Notes: a model not told the origin generated them from the sequence alone. Shown: positions 15,057-23,148, numbered from the stretch's first letter. The stretch: 64,000 nt of DNA from an uncultured Lachnospiraceae bacterium (GCA_905235745.1 CAJOMN010000011.1:409-64408); one strand, 5' to 3'. Translations and numbers: made by a program.

Positions 15057-16502
15057 ATGTTCATGAACCGCAATACGAAGAAAATCATAAGGATCTGCAG
15101 TATCGCTTTGATATCGGCATTATGCCTTGCAGGGTGCGATCTGTCGTTTGTCCTGCCATCGGATAATGCAAATGATGACGGGAAGGTTGAGGCGCCGCCT
15201 GCTGTCACCCCGCAGCCTGTAATATCCTTAACTGACAGTGCTTCGCCTGTTATCACGCAGGCCGATATAGAACCTGAGGTCGAGGAGATCGAATACGAAG
15301 AGATATTTGATCCTGTCGAAAAAGAGTATTCTGTCCGCGCATCCGATCCGGGAGAGATCACACTCGGATTTGCCGGAGATGTGGGATTTGCGGCAGGGTA
15401 TGCAACGATCAGGGTATACCGGGAGAACGGAAGCGATATCCGTAACTGCATTGACGACGGAGTCCTGACTCTTATGCAGTCGGTTGATATCATGATGGCC
15501 AACAATGAGTTCCCGTACAGCGACAGAGGAACTCCGACACCGGACAAAACATACACGTTCAGAGCAGATCCGAAGGACGTGCATATCATGCAGGATATGG
15601 GCGTGGATATAGTCGGTATCGCGAACAATCACGCGTACGATTACGGTCCGGAAGCCCTGTCGGATACTATTGATACTTTGAATGATGCAAGACTTCCGTT
15701 TGTCGGTGCCGGTAAGAATATTGATGAGGCTATGCATCCGGCGTATTTCCATGTAAACAGGCATGTGATCTCGTTCGTTGCCGCAACGCAGATAGAGCGA
15801 TACGGGAATCCCGATACAAAAGAAGCAACTGCCGATTCTCCGGGCGTATTGCGCACGCTTGATCCCGGCAAGGCTGTCGCGGCGATTGAAGAAGCAGCCG
15901 CAAACAGTGATTTTACGGTAATGTTTGTTCACTGGGGATCCGAAAGCACTGATCTTGTAGAACAGAGCCAGCGCGATCTGGCAAGAGCATACGTTGATGC
16001 CGGAGCGGATCTTGTGATCGGGGCGCATTCCCACTGCCTGCAGGGCATAGATTATGTGGATGATGTTCCGGTATTCTACAGTCTCGGAAACTTCTGGTTT
16101 AATTCCAAAACTCTTGATACATGCATAGTCCGCGTGACCATTGATAAAAACTGCGCACTTAAGAGCGTGGAATTCATTCCGTGCATTCAGAGGGGTTCGG
16201 GTGTTATGACCGCCACGCCTTCCGAAAAGCGCAGGATAATTGAGTACATGCGCGGCATTTCCAATTATGCCGAGATAGACGATGACGGAATAGTGACCAG
16301 GTCGGAAACGGATCACAATACACAGAACGGGCAGAATACTTCTCCCACGAGAAGACCGGCCACGGAAGCTCCGGCGGAGAACGAGGCGGGAACAGATCCT
16401 GTCTTGCAGCCGGCGGATGAGCCTGCACAGGCACAGACTGCTCCTGCACCACAGTCTGAAGCGGCCGAAGCCCTGCCTGACTGGGCGGTAACAACGGAGT
16501 GA
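15057..16502 (+). CDS. CapA-like metallophosphatase-fold lipoprotein
   Basis: The N-terminus is a lipoprotein signal (IIRICSIALISALCLAGCD, lipobox LAGC), so the protein is anchored outside the membrane. Residues about 95-360 form a CapA/PgsA-type calcineurin-like domain: ITLGFAGDVGF, MMANNEFPYSD, VGIANNHAYDYG, FTVMFVHWGSE, VIGAHSHCLQGID and PVFYSLGNFWFN carry the expected metal ligands (D, N-E, NNH-D, HWG, HSH). CapA proteins take part in polyglutamate capsule synthesis, but many Clostridia copies stand alone and their substrate is unknown, as here. A Pro/Ala/Glu-rich tail of about 50 residues follows. It is the first gene of the island between rplA and rplJ; its base composition is like that of the housekeeping genes. 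The start site (15057 or 15063) is uncertain. Confidence 0.82.
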   Translation: MFMNRNTKKIIRICSIALISALCLAGCDLSFVLPSDNANDDGKVEAPPAVTPQPVISLTDSASPVITQADIEPEVEEIEYEEIFDPVEKEYSVRASDPGEITLGFAGDVGFAAGYATIRVYRENGSDIRNCIDDGVLTLMQSVDIMMANNEFPYSDRGTPTPDKTYTFRADPKDVHIMQDMGVDIVGIANNHAYDYGPEALSDTIDTLNDARLPFVGAGKNIDEAMHPAYFHVNRHVISFVAATQIERYGNPDTKEATADSPGVLRTLDPGKAVAAIEEAAANSDFTVMFVHWGSESTDLVEQSQRDLARAYVDAGADLVIGAHSHCLQGIDYVDDVPVFYSLGNFWFNSKTLDTCIVRVTIDKNCALKSVEFIPCIQRGSGVMTATPSEKRRIIEYMRGISNYAEIDDDGIVTRSETDHNTQNGQNTSPTRRPATEAPAENEAGTDPVLQPADEPAQAQTAPAPQSEAAEALPDWAVTTE

Positions 16503-16506
16503 TTAT

Positions 16507-16558
16507 TTGACGAAATATCGTCGTACCGATATAATAATATCGGTGGGGCGATATTTTT
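16507..16558 (+). promoter_or_regulatory. Promoter overlapped by large palindrome, before HTH-HipA pair
   Basis: TTGACG, 17-bp spacer, TATAAT (16530-16535). The -10 box lies inside the perfect palindrome ACCGATAT-AATA-ATATCGGT (16525-16544), itself nested in a longer inverted repeat AAATATCG..CGATATTT ending in six T. It can act both as terminator for the CapA gene and as operator for the next promoter. Nearly the same sequence stands before fic at 20627-20676. Confidence 0.7.
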
Positions 16559-16571
16559 TGCGAGGAAATAT

Positions 16572-16946
16572 ATGTTAAAAGATGAATTAAAAAGAAGAAA
16601 TCTTTCTATAAAAGATATACAAAAAGAGAGTAATATACCTTATACAACATTGAATGATCTTGTAAATGGACGTACAGATATTGATAACGTGGGAACAAGG
16701 GTTTTGGTTGCTGTTTCCAATTCTCTGGGAATATCAATGGATGATGCATACAGATTATGCAAGGAAAATCAACCGGTAAAAGAAGGAAGGATTGAAGTTA
16801 AGGGGAAGAAGTATCTTCTCATATATAATAATAGACAATACGAGTTATGCAGTGTTAATAAGGATAATACCGAATACATCAAAGAAATAGCAATGACTGC
16901 AATCAAAAACCTTCAGGAAGAAGAAAGGATAACATCATGGCATTAG
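16572..16946 (+). CDS. HTH (XRE-like) regulator, probable HipB-type partner
   Basis: 124 residues. The N-terminal 65 form a helix-turn-helix domain (LKDELKRRNLSIKDIQKESNIPYTTLNDLVNGRTDIDNVGTRVLVAVSNSLGISMDDAY); the remainder looks like a small beta-rich domain (GRIEVKGKKYLLIYNNRQYELCSV) and a C-terminal helix. It overlaps the HipA-like kinase gene by 10 bp, the typical coupling of an antitoxin to its toxin. I infer that it binds the palindrome over its own promoter. GCGAGGAAATAT precedes ATG 16572. The gene is clearly more AT-rich than rplA or capA, suggesting recent acquisition of the pair. Confidence 0.75.
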   Translation: MLKDELKRRNLSIKDIQKESNIPYTTLNDLVNGRTDIDNVGTRVLVAVSNSLGISMDDAYRLCKENQPVKEGRIEVKGKKYLLIYNNRQYELCSVNKDNTEYIKEIAMTAIKNLQEEERITSWH

Positions 16947-18109
16947 GTTATTATATAATGCGAAAAAATGACATAATAACTTATGCTGAGTTTACCGAAG
17001 ACGGAATAATGACTTCGTATTCCTCTAATTTCAGGGACATGGAAATAGCCCCGCTCGCGCATAGATGTTTAAAGGAACAGTGGCTAAGAAAATGGTGGAG
17101 AGAACGTGCGGTTCCGGTTACGAGAGATCAGATAAATGATTTCCTGAAAAAAAGCGGGTATTCCGGACCCGAGGAATACCTGATTAATAACCTTGGATTA
17201 AGCTTGACTGATTATTATTGGATAAAACCTATTGATTCGGATCTTACATGGGAGAAGGTTAATCTTTTCGATAATGATTTTCACGCGGATATATTTCTTC
17301 CGGAACGTGAATGCGAAGAAGATGATATACCTCGATATTCTCCAAACAGCTCCCTTCAGGGGGATATTGAAAAGACCTGGACTATAATAAACAACGAACG
17401 CTCTCTTATAAAAGGTAATCATACAAAGTATTCAAGTGAAAGCATCAATGAAGTAATTGCCAGCAGGATTCATAAAGATCAAAAATATGATAATTACTTA
17501 AACTATGAACTTCTTAAGATTAAGGGAAAGAGTTATGACTATGGCTGTGTCTCAAAGATGTTTACGTCTCAAGAGCTTGAGCTTGTACCCGCATGGGCTG
17601 TGTGCACTTCGGAAAAAAGGGAAAATGATGTATCATATTTCGAACATTTTCTTAATGTATGTGTCAAACATGGAATGGACTTGGACAGACTGAAAGCGGA
17701 TTTGGACTATCTTATACTGACGGACTTCATTTTAAGTGGATATGACCGACACCTTAATAATATAGCGGTTCTCAGAAACGCTGAAACATTAAGGTTCGAA
17801 CGACTGGCACCGATATTTGATAGCGGAGGCTCGATGTTTGTTAACAGATCCTATCCGAAATCCATAAGAGAATTGGAGAATTTCGCGACAACGGGGTTTG
17901 CGAGCAGAGAATCAAAGATGCTTAAACTGGTTACGGATCCTTCTGTTATTGATTTATCACTATTGCCTGCAGGAGACTATATTCGGGAAATGTATCATAA
18001 AGACTCGCAGATAGATGATAATACTGTTGAGAAGACGGTTATATGGTACGAGAAGAAAATTGAATTATGCAGGCGGTTCCAGATGGGTAAAAACGTTTAT
18101 CATACATAA
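16937..18109 (+). CDS. HipA-like serine/threonine kinase toxin
   Basis: 390 residues. The C-terminal half carries the HipA kinase signatures: the catalytic loop LSGYDRHLNNIAVLRN with D270 and the metal-binding FDSGGSMF with D295 (the equivalent of the DFG motif). The N-terminal part does not show the usual short HipA N-domain motifs, so this is closer to the HipA/CtkA-like group than to E. coli HipA. HipA kinases phosphorylate translation factors such as GltX and induce dormancy; the target here is unknown. The XRE gene directly upstream overlaps it by 10 bp. AAAGGA precedes ATG 16937. The AT-rich composition matches its partner and sets both apart from the flanking ribosomal genes. Confidence 0.78.
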   Translation: MALGYYIMRKNDIITYAEFTEDGIMTSYSSNFRDMEIAPLAHRCLKEQWLRKWWRERAVPVTRDQINDFLKKSGYSGPEEYLINNLGLSLTDYYWIKPIDSDLTWEKVNLFDNDFHADIFLPERECEEDDIPRYSPNSSLQGDIEKTWTIINNERSLIKGNHTKYSSESINEVIASRIHKDQKYDNYLNYELLKIKGKSYDYGCVSKMFTSQELELVPAWAVCTSEKRENDVSYFEHFLNVCVKHGMDLDRLKADLDYLILTDFILSGYDRHLNNIAVLRNAETLRFERLAPIFDSGGSMFVNRSYPKSIRELENFATTGFASRESKMLKLVTDPSVIDLSLLPAGDYIREMYHKDSQIDDNTVEKTVIWYEKKIELCRRFQMGKNVYHT

Positions 18110-18114
18110 CCTAT

Positions 18115-18150
18115 GTCAAAAGGTATATTGGAACCGTCCCTTTTGTCATC
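18115..18150. repeat. REP-like element after the HipA-like gene
   Basis: TGTCAAAAGG..GAACCGTCCCTTTTGTC: the core (18131-18147) is the exact reverse complement of 21736-21752 behind fic. Similar GACGGTTC / GTCAAAA palindromes are common dispersed repeats in bacterial intergenic DNA. Confidence 0.55.
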
Positions 18151-18207
18151 TGGTATAAACCAGATTTAATCGCTCTTTCGATATAACCAACGGGGCGATT
18201 TTTGTTA

Positions 18208-18236
18208 TTGCGCTTTAGAACAAAATATTCTATAAT
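18208..18236 (+). promoter_or_regulatory. Promoter of the secreted YxxxNPDV protein
   Basis: TTGCGC, 17-bp spacer, TATAAT. It lies just after a hairpin with T-run (AATCGCTC..GGGCGATTTTTG, 18169-18204) that can end transcription of the HipA-like gene. Confidence 0.65.
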
Positions 18237-18270
18237 CCATTATATCAATTTGAAAGGAGATACAAAACCA

Positions 18271-18963
18271 ATGAAAAAAAGAAAAATTTTTGTAGTTACG
18301 GTATTGTGTTGCATCATGGCATTTGCTGAATGTGTGACAGTCTTTGCTGCTCCGAAATACATGTCGGATGGTTCCGTATTTGACCCGGAGTACTATGCAA
18401 TATCCAATCCGGATGTCGTTAATGTTTTTGGATTGTCTGAGGAGGGATTGTGGAAGCATTACAGAAACTGGGGAAGAAAAGAGAAAAGATGGGCTTATGA
18501 TGAGGTGGCCTATCAGGTTCTGCTTGCTCAATTAAGTAACGCACAGGCAGTAGCGGCTGCGGCAAATGAAGGTATTGCAGATCAGCAGACTGCCACAAGC
18601 GAAACACCGGCACAGTCTGTACCGCAGCAGACCAATAGTGTTGCTGCAGGAATAAACATTAATGATGTAGATGCAGTTATAACTGCAATTGGTGCTGCCG
18701 CCACACAGAAAGGGTTTTCGCCGTATGACGTAATGGTCGTTCCTGAAAATGCGGCAACTATTGATGCGGCAGAATTTATAATGATTAAGTTTGCTACAAG
18801 CGATATGCAGAACGGATTTTATATTGCATATGGACCGAAGGGTAATGTTTCGGGTCTGGTATCAGACGGAAATACTCTGCCTCCGTTCAGATTGGCAGTG
18901 TTGAAACAAGGATTCTATATTACTTGCAATTCTGTTGAGGAAGTTATAGCTCAAATGAAATAA
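18271..18963 (+). CDS. Secreted protein with YYAxxNPDV repeat-like domain
   Basis: The first about 28 residues are a Sec signal peptide (MKKRKIFVVTVLCCIMAFAECVTVFA). Mature residues about 35-75 read DPEYYAISNPDVVNVFGLSEEGLWKHYRNWGRKEKRWAYD, a motif seen in many exported bacterial proteins with unknown role (Y-x-x-x-NPDV-x(5-10)-L-x-x-HY-x-x-xG-x-x-E-x-R). A Gln/Ala/Thr-rich linker follows, then an alpha/beta domain of about 110 residues (VDAVITAIGAAATQKGFSPYDVMVV) that I do not recognise. AAAGGAGA precedes ATG 18271. It is a single-gene unit with its own promoter and terminator. Confidence 0.72.
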   Translation: MKKRKIFVVTVLCCIMAFAECVTVFAAPKYMSDGSVFDPEYYAISNPDVVNVFGLSEEGLWKHYRNWGRKEKRWAYDEVAYQVLLAQLSNAQAVAAAANEGIADQQTATSETPAQSVPQQTNSVAAGININDVDAVITAIGAAATQKGFSPYDVMVVPENAATIDAAEFIMIKFATSDMQNGFYIAYGPKGNVSGLVSDGNTLPPFRLAVLKQGFYITCNSVEEVIAQMK

Positions 18964-18978
18964 ATAGAATGAACAGTT

Positions 18979-19015
18979 GGGTTCTGAAGGCAGATTGCCC
19001 TCAGAACCCGTTTTT
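18979..19015 (+). terminator. Terminator between the secreted protein and the convergent XRE gene
   Basis: GGGTTCTGA / TCAGAACCC with an inner GGCAGATTGCC hairpin, followed by GTTTTT. It overlaps the 3' end of the minus-strand XRE gene and may serve both directions. Confidence 0.8.
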
Positions 19016-19228
19016 GGTATAGGGTTCTTTTAAATCAGTTCGATTAAGAAGATAATCAGTACTTGTGTCATATAGGTCTGCCAGTTTTGATAATATTTCA
19101 AGTGGCATATCGTGTTCTCCGTTTTCATAGTACGAATATGTTCTTTGAGAAATGTTTAAATATTCACCTACTTTTGTCTGGGTATAGTCATTATCTTCCC
19201 TTAAATCTCTTATTCTTGTATATTTCAT
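19001..19228 (-). CDS. Small XRE-family transcription regulator
   Basis: 75 residues, almost only an HTH_3 domain: KYTRIRDLREDNDYTQTKVGEYLNISQRTYSYYENGEHDMPLEILSKLADLYDTSTDYLL. Such minimal Cro/CI-type proteins bind short palindromes. It is convergent with the secreted protein and divergent from the CxxC-repeat lipoprotein gene (121-bp spacer), which it may regulate. GGAGGTTTTATAGTA precedes the start on the minus strand. Composition is AT-rich like the rest of the island. Confidence 0.85.
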   Translation of the reverse strand: MKYTRIRDLREDNDYTQTKVGEYLNISQRTYSYYENGEHDMPLEILSKLADLYDTSTDYLLNRTDLKEPYTKNGF

Positions 19229-19349
19229 TACTATAAAACCTCCATGAGTAAATAGTAATAAAATAAAGAAATTTTATTGATTTTAGAATATATTAGGCTA
19301 AACAGGCAAGGATTTGATCTATACTATGTTTATCTTATGGGAGGAATAG

Positions 19350-20567
19350 ATGAGAATAATACAATTATTATTAACAGCAATTATGGTATTAATACTCTCA
19401 GGGTGTGGTCATGTGCATACTTGGGAAGATGCAACCTGTACAGAACCCCAAAAGTGTATTGAATGTGGAGCTACGGAAGGAGAGGCACTTGGGCATGACT
19501 GGGCAGAGGCGACTTGTGACTCGCCAAAAATATGTAACCGTTGCGGTATAACCGAGGGAGAGGCGTTAGGACATGATTGGGTGGATGCAACTTGTGAGAC
19601 TCCCAAAACGTGTAGTCGCTGTGGAATCACGGAAGGAGAAGCGTTGGGACATGAGTGGATGTCAGCAACAACTGAGGCGCCCAAAACATGTAAAGTGTGT
19701 GGAAAGACAGAAGGTGATCCTATTTCTGTAAAGATATATGACTTTTCAGAATACTATAAGGGATACAGAAGGGGCGCATTTAACTCGGATCTTGGTGTAT
19801 TTGTTAGGTATAAACAGGAAGATTATGGTCAGGATATTGTTGAAATACTTGATGCATCTGATGGAGAGGTCGTTTCGTCTCAGATTATTACTTATGGCGA
19901 GTATGATGGTAGATATGCATTTTGGGGGAATAATTTCCCTTATAGTTATAGGCTAACTGCATGTGACAAGGATCCAAACCATCAGAATTCTCGAGTTATT
20001 CTTCTTGGCTGGGATGGAGAAATACTGATAGATGACACGGTTCCGATCAATCTATATCTGGAAAACAATAAGTGGAATGTTGTATTTACAAGTGATGATA
20101 ATATAATCTCAATTGTTGTAGGTGATGACAGTAAACCGATAAGGTACTATAACCTTCAAACTTCTGAAATACTTGACCCCGGAGAAATTGATGTAGAACT
20201 CCTGGGAGATGTTAATACTCACAGGTTTAGTGAAAAAATTGATGAGCCGTATGATGAAACAGTATGGAGCTATTGCGATTATCAGCCGATCATAGACGGA
20301 TTTTTAGTAAAACGTGCAAGTGATGAAAAATGGGGATATGTTGATAAAGATTTCAACGAGATTGTTATATACGATGATGCTACAGCCTTCTGTGAATTGG
20401 GATATGCGTTAGTATCAGAAGATAGGAATCATTATTACCTTATTGACAGCGATTTTAACAAGATATGTGACCTCGAAGGAGACTATAAGAGTGCAGGAAT
20501 GTGCGGTGGAAATTTGTTTAGCGTCTGTAAACCGGATGATAGTTATATAGAGGTCGTTTTAAAGTAA
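19350..20567 (+). CDS. Lipoprotein with CxxC repeats and a WG-repeat-like tail
   Basis: The signal ends in the lipobox LSGC (residues 1-19). Residues about 21-125 hold four repeats of about 30 residues with the pattern W-x-x-ATC-x-x-P-(K/Q)-x-C-x-x-CG-(I/A)-TEGEALGH; each has a CxxC and a preceding single Cys, which suggests zinc or disulfide-linked knuckles outside the cell. The fourth copy lacks the first Cys. The rest is mostly beta (YDFSEYYKGYRRGAFNSDLG) with segments like EKWGYVDKDFNEIVIYDDATAF and HYYLIDSDFNKI that resemble WG-type propeller repeats. The function is unknown. GGGAGGA precedes ATG 19350. Confidence 0.72.
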   Translation: MRIIQLLLTAIMVLILSGCGHVHTWEDATCTEPQKCIECGATEGEALGHDWAEATCDSPKICNRCGITEGEALGHDWVDATCETPKTCSRCGITEGEALGHEWMSATTEAPKTCKVCGKTEGDPISVKIYDFSEYYKGYRRGAFNSDLGVFVRYKQEDYGQDIVEILDASDGEVVSSQIITYGEYDGRYAFWGNNFPYSYRLTACDKDPNHQNSRVILLGWDGEILIDDTVPINLYLENNKWNVVFTSDDNIISIVVGDDSKPIRYYNLQTSEILDPGEIDVELLGDVNTHRFSEKIDEPYDETVWSYCDYQPIIDGFLVKRASDEKWGYVDKDFNEIVIYDDATAFCELGYALVSEDRNHYYLIDSDFNKICDLEGDYKSAGMCGGNLFSVCKPDDSYIEVVLK

Positions 20568-20626
20568 TACTCATAAATTGTATATTTATATCAGATATAT
20601 TTGTTTATAAGAGTTAATAGTATTAT

Positions 20627-20676
20627 TTGACGAAATACCGTCCTACCGATATTATTAAAGTGGTAAGGCGGTATTT
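20627..20676 (+). promoter_or_regulatory. Promoter inside inverted repeat, before fic
   Basis: TTGACG (20627-20632), 17-bp spacer, TATTAT (20650-20655). AAATACCGTCCTACC and GGTAAGGCGGTATTT form a 15-bp inverted repeat with two mismatches around it, ending in TTTTTG. Positions 20623-20658 match 16503-16538 at 32 of 36 bases, including both promoter boxes. Confidence 0.7.
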
Positions 20677-20678
20677 TT

Positions 20679-21722
20679 GTGAGATCAAACACTATTTATA
20701 GAAGAATGAGCAGATTGACCGAAGTAATAAAAGAATACAGATCAGTTGGTATACCGGATCAGATAGACTTTGAAAAACTCTATTTGTATTCGATAATTAC
20801 GCATTCCACAGCGGTAGAAGGCTCTACTGTTACAGAGATCGAGAACAGGCTCCTGTTTGATGAGGGAATTAGCCCCAACAAGCCACTTGCCATGCAACTT
20901 ATGAACCTTGATTTGAAGCGTGCTTATGAAGAAGCAATAGCGTTAGCTAAGAGACATAAGGATTATGATGTGGATCTACTTTGTCATTTGTCGGGAATGG
21001 TAATGAAAAATACCGGCTCGGATTATAGCACTTTTGCTGGAAAGTTCAGCAGTTCGGAAGGTGAATTACGACTTCTGAATGTGACTGCGGGAAGAGGTGG
21101 TAAGAGTTATATGTCTTATCGGAAGGTTCCGCAGAGAGTTAAGGATTATTGCGATTGGTTGAATCATCAGAGGAGGACAGTTAATCCTGAGGATATAGAA
21201 TCGGTGTATGAGCTTAGTTTTATGGCTCATTACAATCTTGTCTATATCCATCCTTGGGCAGATGGAAACGGGCGTATGTCCAGATTAGTGATGAATATGA
21301 TCCAAATAGAATATGGACTTATTCCGTCTATCGTAAAAAACGAAAGCAGAAATGAGTATATCAGTAGCCTTGCTAAAGCTCAGGATGAGGAAAAACCGAA
21401 AATATTCATTGACTTTATGATTGATCATCATATAAGTAATATTGAAAAATCCATCGCGGAATACAAAGCATCCATTGAGAATGATACTTTAAACCTTGAA
21501 AATGATACTTTAAATGATACTTTAAAGTTATCGGACAAAGAGAGAACGGTGCTGGAGATTATAAAGGATAATCCGGGCATTGTCATAATGGAGATCGTGG
21601 AAAAGACCGGATTCAGTCGACCTACTGTTATGAGAACAGTCAAAAGTCTAAAAGAAAAGCAGATACTTGAACGAATCGGAGCAAAGAAAAACGGCCATTG
21701 GATGATAAATAGATATGATTAA
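20679..21722 (+). CDS. Fic-domain protein (probable AMP-transferase) with C-terminal winged helix
   Basis: 347 residues. The Fic active site HPWADGNGRM starts at H191 (consensus HPFxDGNGRxxR), with the helix before it VYELSFMAHYNLVYI. An N-terminal inhibitory motif S43-TAV-E47-G48 fits class II Fic proteins, in which the Glu blocks ATP. The C-terminal 70 residues form a winged helix (LSDKERTVLEIIKDNPGIVIMEIVEKTGFSRPTVMRTVKSL), so the protein may also bind DNA. Between them the linker has the repeat ENDTLN, encoded by short direct DNA repeats. Fic enzymes attach AMP to target proteins; the target is unknown. GTG 20679 has AAGGCGG 8 bases upstream; ATG 20706 is the alternative. No separate antitoxin gene is seen. 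Confidence 0.85.
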   Translation: MRSNTIYRRMSRLTEVIKEYRSVGIPDQIDFEKLYLYSIITHSTAVEGSTVTEIENRLLFDEGISPNKPLAMQLMNLDLKRAYEEAIALAKRHKDYDVDLLCHLSGMVMKNTGSDYSTFAGKFSSSEGELRLLNVTAGRGGKSYMSYRKVPQRVKDYCDWLNHQRRTVNPEDIESVYELSFMAHYNLVYIHPWADGNGRMSRLVMNMIQIEYGLIPSIVKNESRNEYISSLAKAQDEEKPKIFIDFMIDHHISNIEKSIAEYKASIENDTLNLENDTLNDTLKLSDKERTVLEIIKDNPGIVIMEIVEKTGFSRPTVMRTVKSLKEKQILERIGAKKNGHWMINRYD

Positions 21723-21723
21723 A

Positions 21724-21762
21724 ATGTCAAAAGGTGACAAAAGGGACGGTTCTTTTTGACAC
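21724..21762. repeat. REP-like element after fic
   Basis: TGTCAAAAGG-TGACAAAAGGGACGGTTC-TTTTTGACA; the 17-bp core 21736-21752 is the exact inverse of 18131-18147. Confidence 0.55.
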
Positions 21763-21803
21763 GTTAATATTCCGAATAAAGAGTAAAAATCAATCATAAA
21801 CTG

Positions 21804-21831
21804 TTGACAGCACCTGTTAAGGTGTGATAAT
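21804..21831 (+). promoter_or_regulatory. Promoter of rplJ-rplL
   Basis: TTGACA, 16-bp spacer, GATAAT with an upstream TG. It lies just before the L10 leader and restores transcription after the island. Confidence 0.8.
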
Positions 21832-21835
21832 TTAG

Positions 21836-21950
21836 ACAAGGTCGCGTAAGCGGCCGGCCGAAGACAGTTGGTGAGGCTCCTTCTCGTAAGTAACATTAGT
21901 TCGCCAGCCGAGGAGAATACGAGTAGTTTGTAATTGTTTATTGTGATTAT
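21836..21950 (+). ncRNA. Ribosomal protein L10 leader
   Basis: The transcribed stretch contains the conserved pieces of the Firmicutes L10 leader (GGCCGAAGACAGTTGGTGAGG and GCCAGCCGAGGAGAAT) in the expected order and place. The L10(L12)4 complex is known to bind this RNA and repress its own operon. A terminator (21954-21981) directly follows, so control is probably by attenuation. Confidence 0.85.
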
Positions 21951-21953
21951 GAT

Positions 21954-21981
21954 ACCCGTTCCGTCTTCGGAGCGGGTTTTT
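21954..21981 (+). terminator. Attenuator terminator of the rplJ leader
   Basis: ACCCGTTCCG / CGGAGCGGGT (one G-U pair) with loop TCTT and a TTTTT tail, 76 bp before rplJ. Confidence 0.85.
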
Positions 21982-22057
21982 AATTAGGTCTCTCGGACCG
22001 GAAAACCTCGTTCTCTAGATACAGTCTTCAGAAAGAAAATCTATAAGGAGGTAAAAA

Positions 22058-22678
22058 ATGGCTAAGGTAGAACTTAAGAAACCTGTTATTGATGAGATTT
22101 CGGAAGTTGTCAGGGATGCCCAGGGAGTTGTGCTTGTTGATTACCGCGGACTGACGGTAGAAGAGGACACCAATCTGCGCAGACAGCTTCGTGAAGCCGG
22201 CGTCACCTACAAGGTTTACAAGAATTCGATGATGAATTTCGCATTCAAGGGTACCGATTTTGAACAGCTCGCGCCCCATCTTGAGGGTCCTTCCGCCATT
22301 GCGGTATCGAAGGACGATGCAACGGCACCCGCAAGGATCATCGTCAAGTTTGCCAAGGAAGCACCTGCGCTTGAACTTAAGGCAGGCGTTGTAGAAGGAG
22401 TGCTTTACGACGCAAAGGGTATCGCGGAAGTTGCCAAGATCCCGGGAAGAGAAGAGCTTCTCTCAAGACTGCTTGGTTCACTGCAGTCGCCTGTTGCTAA
22501 CTTTGCCCGTGTTCTTAATCAGATCGCCGAGAAGGGCGGAGCACCTGCAGAAGCAGCGGCACCCGTAGAAGAAGCGACACCTGCGGAAGAAGCAGCAGCA
22601 CCCGCAGAAGAAGCGGCAGCACCTGCGGAAGAAGCAGCAGCGCCCGCAGAAGAGGCAGCAGCACCTGCAGAAGAATAG
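22058..22678 (+). CDS. rplJ: Ribosomal protein L10 with long Ala/Glu/Pro tail
   Basis: L10 anchors L7/L12 dimers to the ribosome stalk. The first about 165 residues are standard (KPVIDEISEVVRDAQGVVLVDYRGLTVEEDTNLRRQLREAGVTYKVYKNSMM ... GREELLSRLLGSLQSPVANFARVLNQIAEKG). The end is unusual: about 38 further residues made of repeats of (A)PAEEAA, encoded by imperfect direct repeats over 22545-22676. Ala/Glu tails occur on some clostridial L10 proteins, but this one is long. AAGGAGG precedes ATG 22058. rplL follows after 86 bp containing hairpins. Confidence 0.95.
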   Translation: MAKVELKKPVIDEISEVVRDAQGVVLVDYRGLTVEEDTNLRRQLREAGVTYKVYKNSMMNFAFKGTDFEQLAPHLEGPSAIAVSKDDATAPARIIVKFAKEAPALELKAGVVEGVLYDAKGIAEVAKIPGREELLSRLLGSLQSPVANFARVLNQIAEKGGAPAEAAAPVEEATPAEEAAAPAEEAAAPAEEAAAPAEEAAAPAEE

Positions 22679-22764
22679 GAAGACAGGAGAAACCCTGTCG
22701 CCGCACATGATCATAATGGCGAGTCACCATTGTTATAACTATCAGATATAGGAGGAATATTAAA

Positions 22765-23148
22765 ATGGCAAAACTGTCAACCCAGGAATTTATTGATGCT
22801 ATCAAAGAGTTAACTGTTATAGAACTTAACGATCTCGTTAAGGCATGTGAAGAAGAGTTCGGTGTTTCCGCAGCAGCAGGTGTTGTTGTGGCAGCAGCAG
22901 GCGGCGCGGCTGAGGGCGCAGCAGCAGGCGAAGAGAAGTCCGAATATGATATCGAACTTACAGAGGTTGGTCCCAACAAGGTTAAGGTTATCAAGGTTGT
23001 TCGTGAAGCAACAGGTCTTGGCCTCAAGGAAGCAAAGGATCTCGTTGATTCCGCTCCCAAGGTGCTCAAAGAGGGTGCATCCAAGGAAGAAGCAGACGAT
23101 ATCAAGGCTAAGCTTGAAGCTGAAGGCGCAAAGGTTACTCTTAAGTAA
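22765..23148 (+). CDS. rplL: Ribosomal protein L7/L12
   Basis: L7/L12 recruits and activates translational GTPases. N-terminal dimerisation part [32 protein letters not shown], an Ala/Gly hinge, and the C-terminal factor-binding domain [71 protein letters not shown], 127 residues. TAGGAGG precedes ATG 22765. It shares the L10-controlled transcript. Confidence 0.97.
   Translation: MAKLSTQEFIDAIKELTVIELNDLVKACEEEFGVSAAAGVVVAAAGGAAEGAAAGEEKSEYDIELTEVGPNKVKVIKVVREATGLGLKEAKDLVDSAPKVLKEGASKEEADDIKAKLEAEGAKVTLK

Noticed and set aside
22515-23105. Long minus-strand frames opposite rplJ-rplL
   Set aside because: They are shadows of the Ala/Glu-rich coding sequence on the plus strand.
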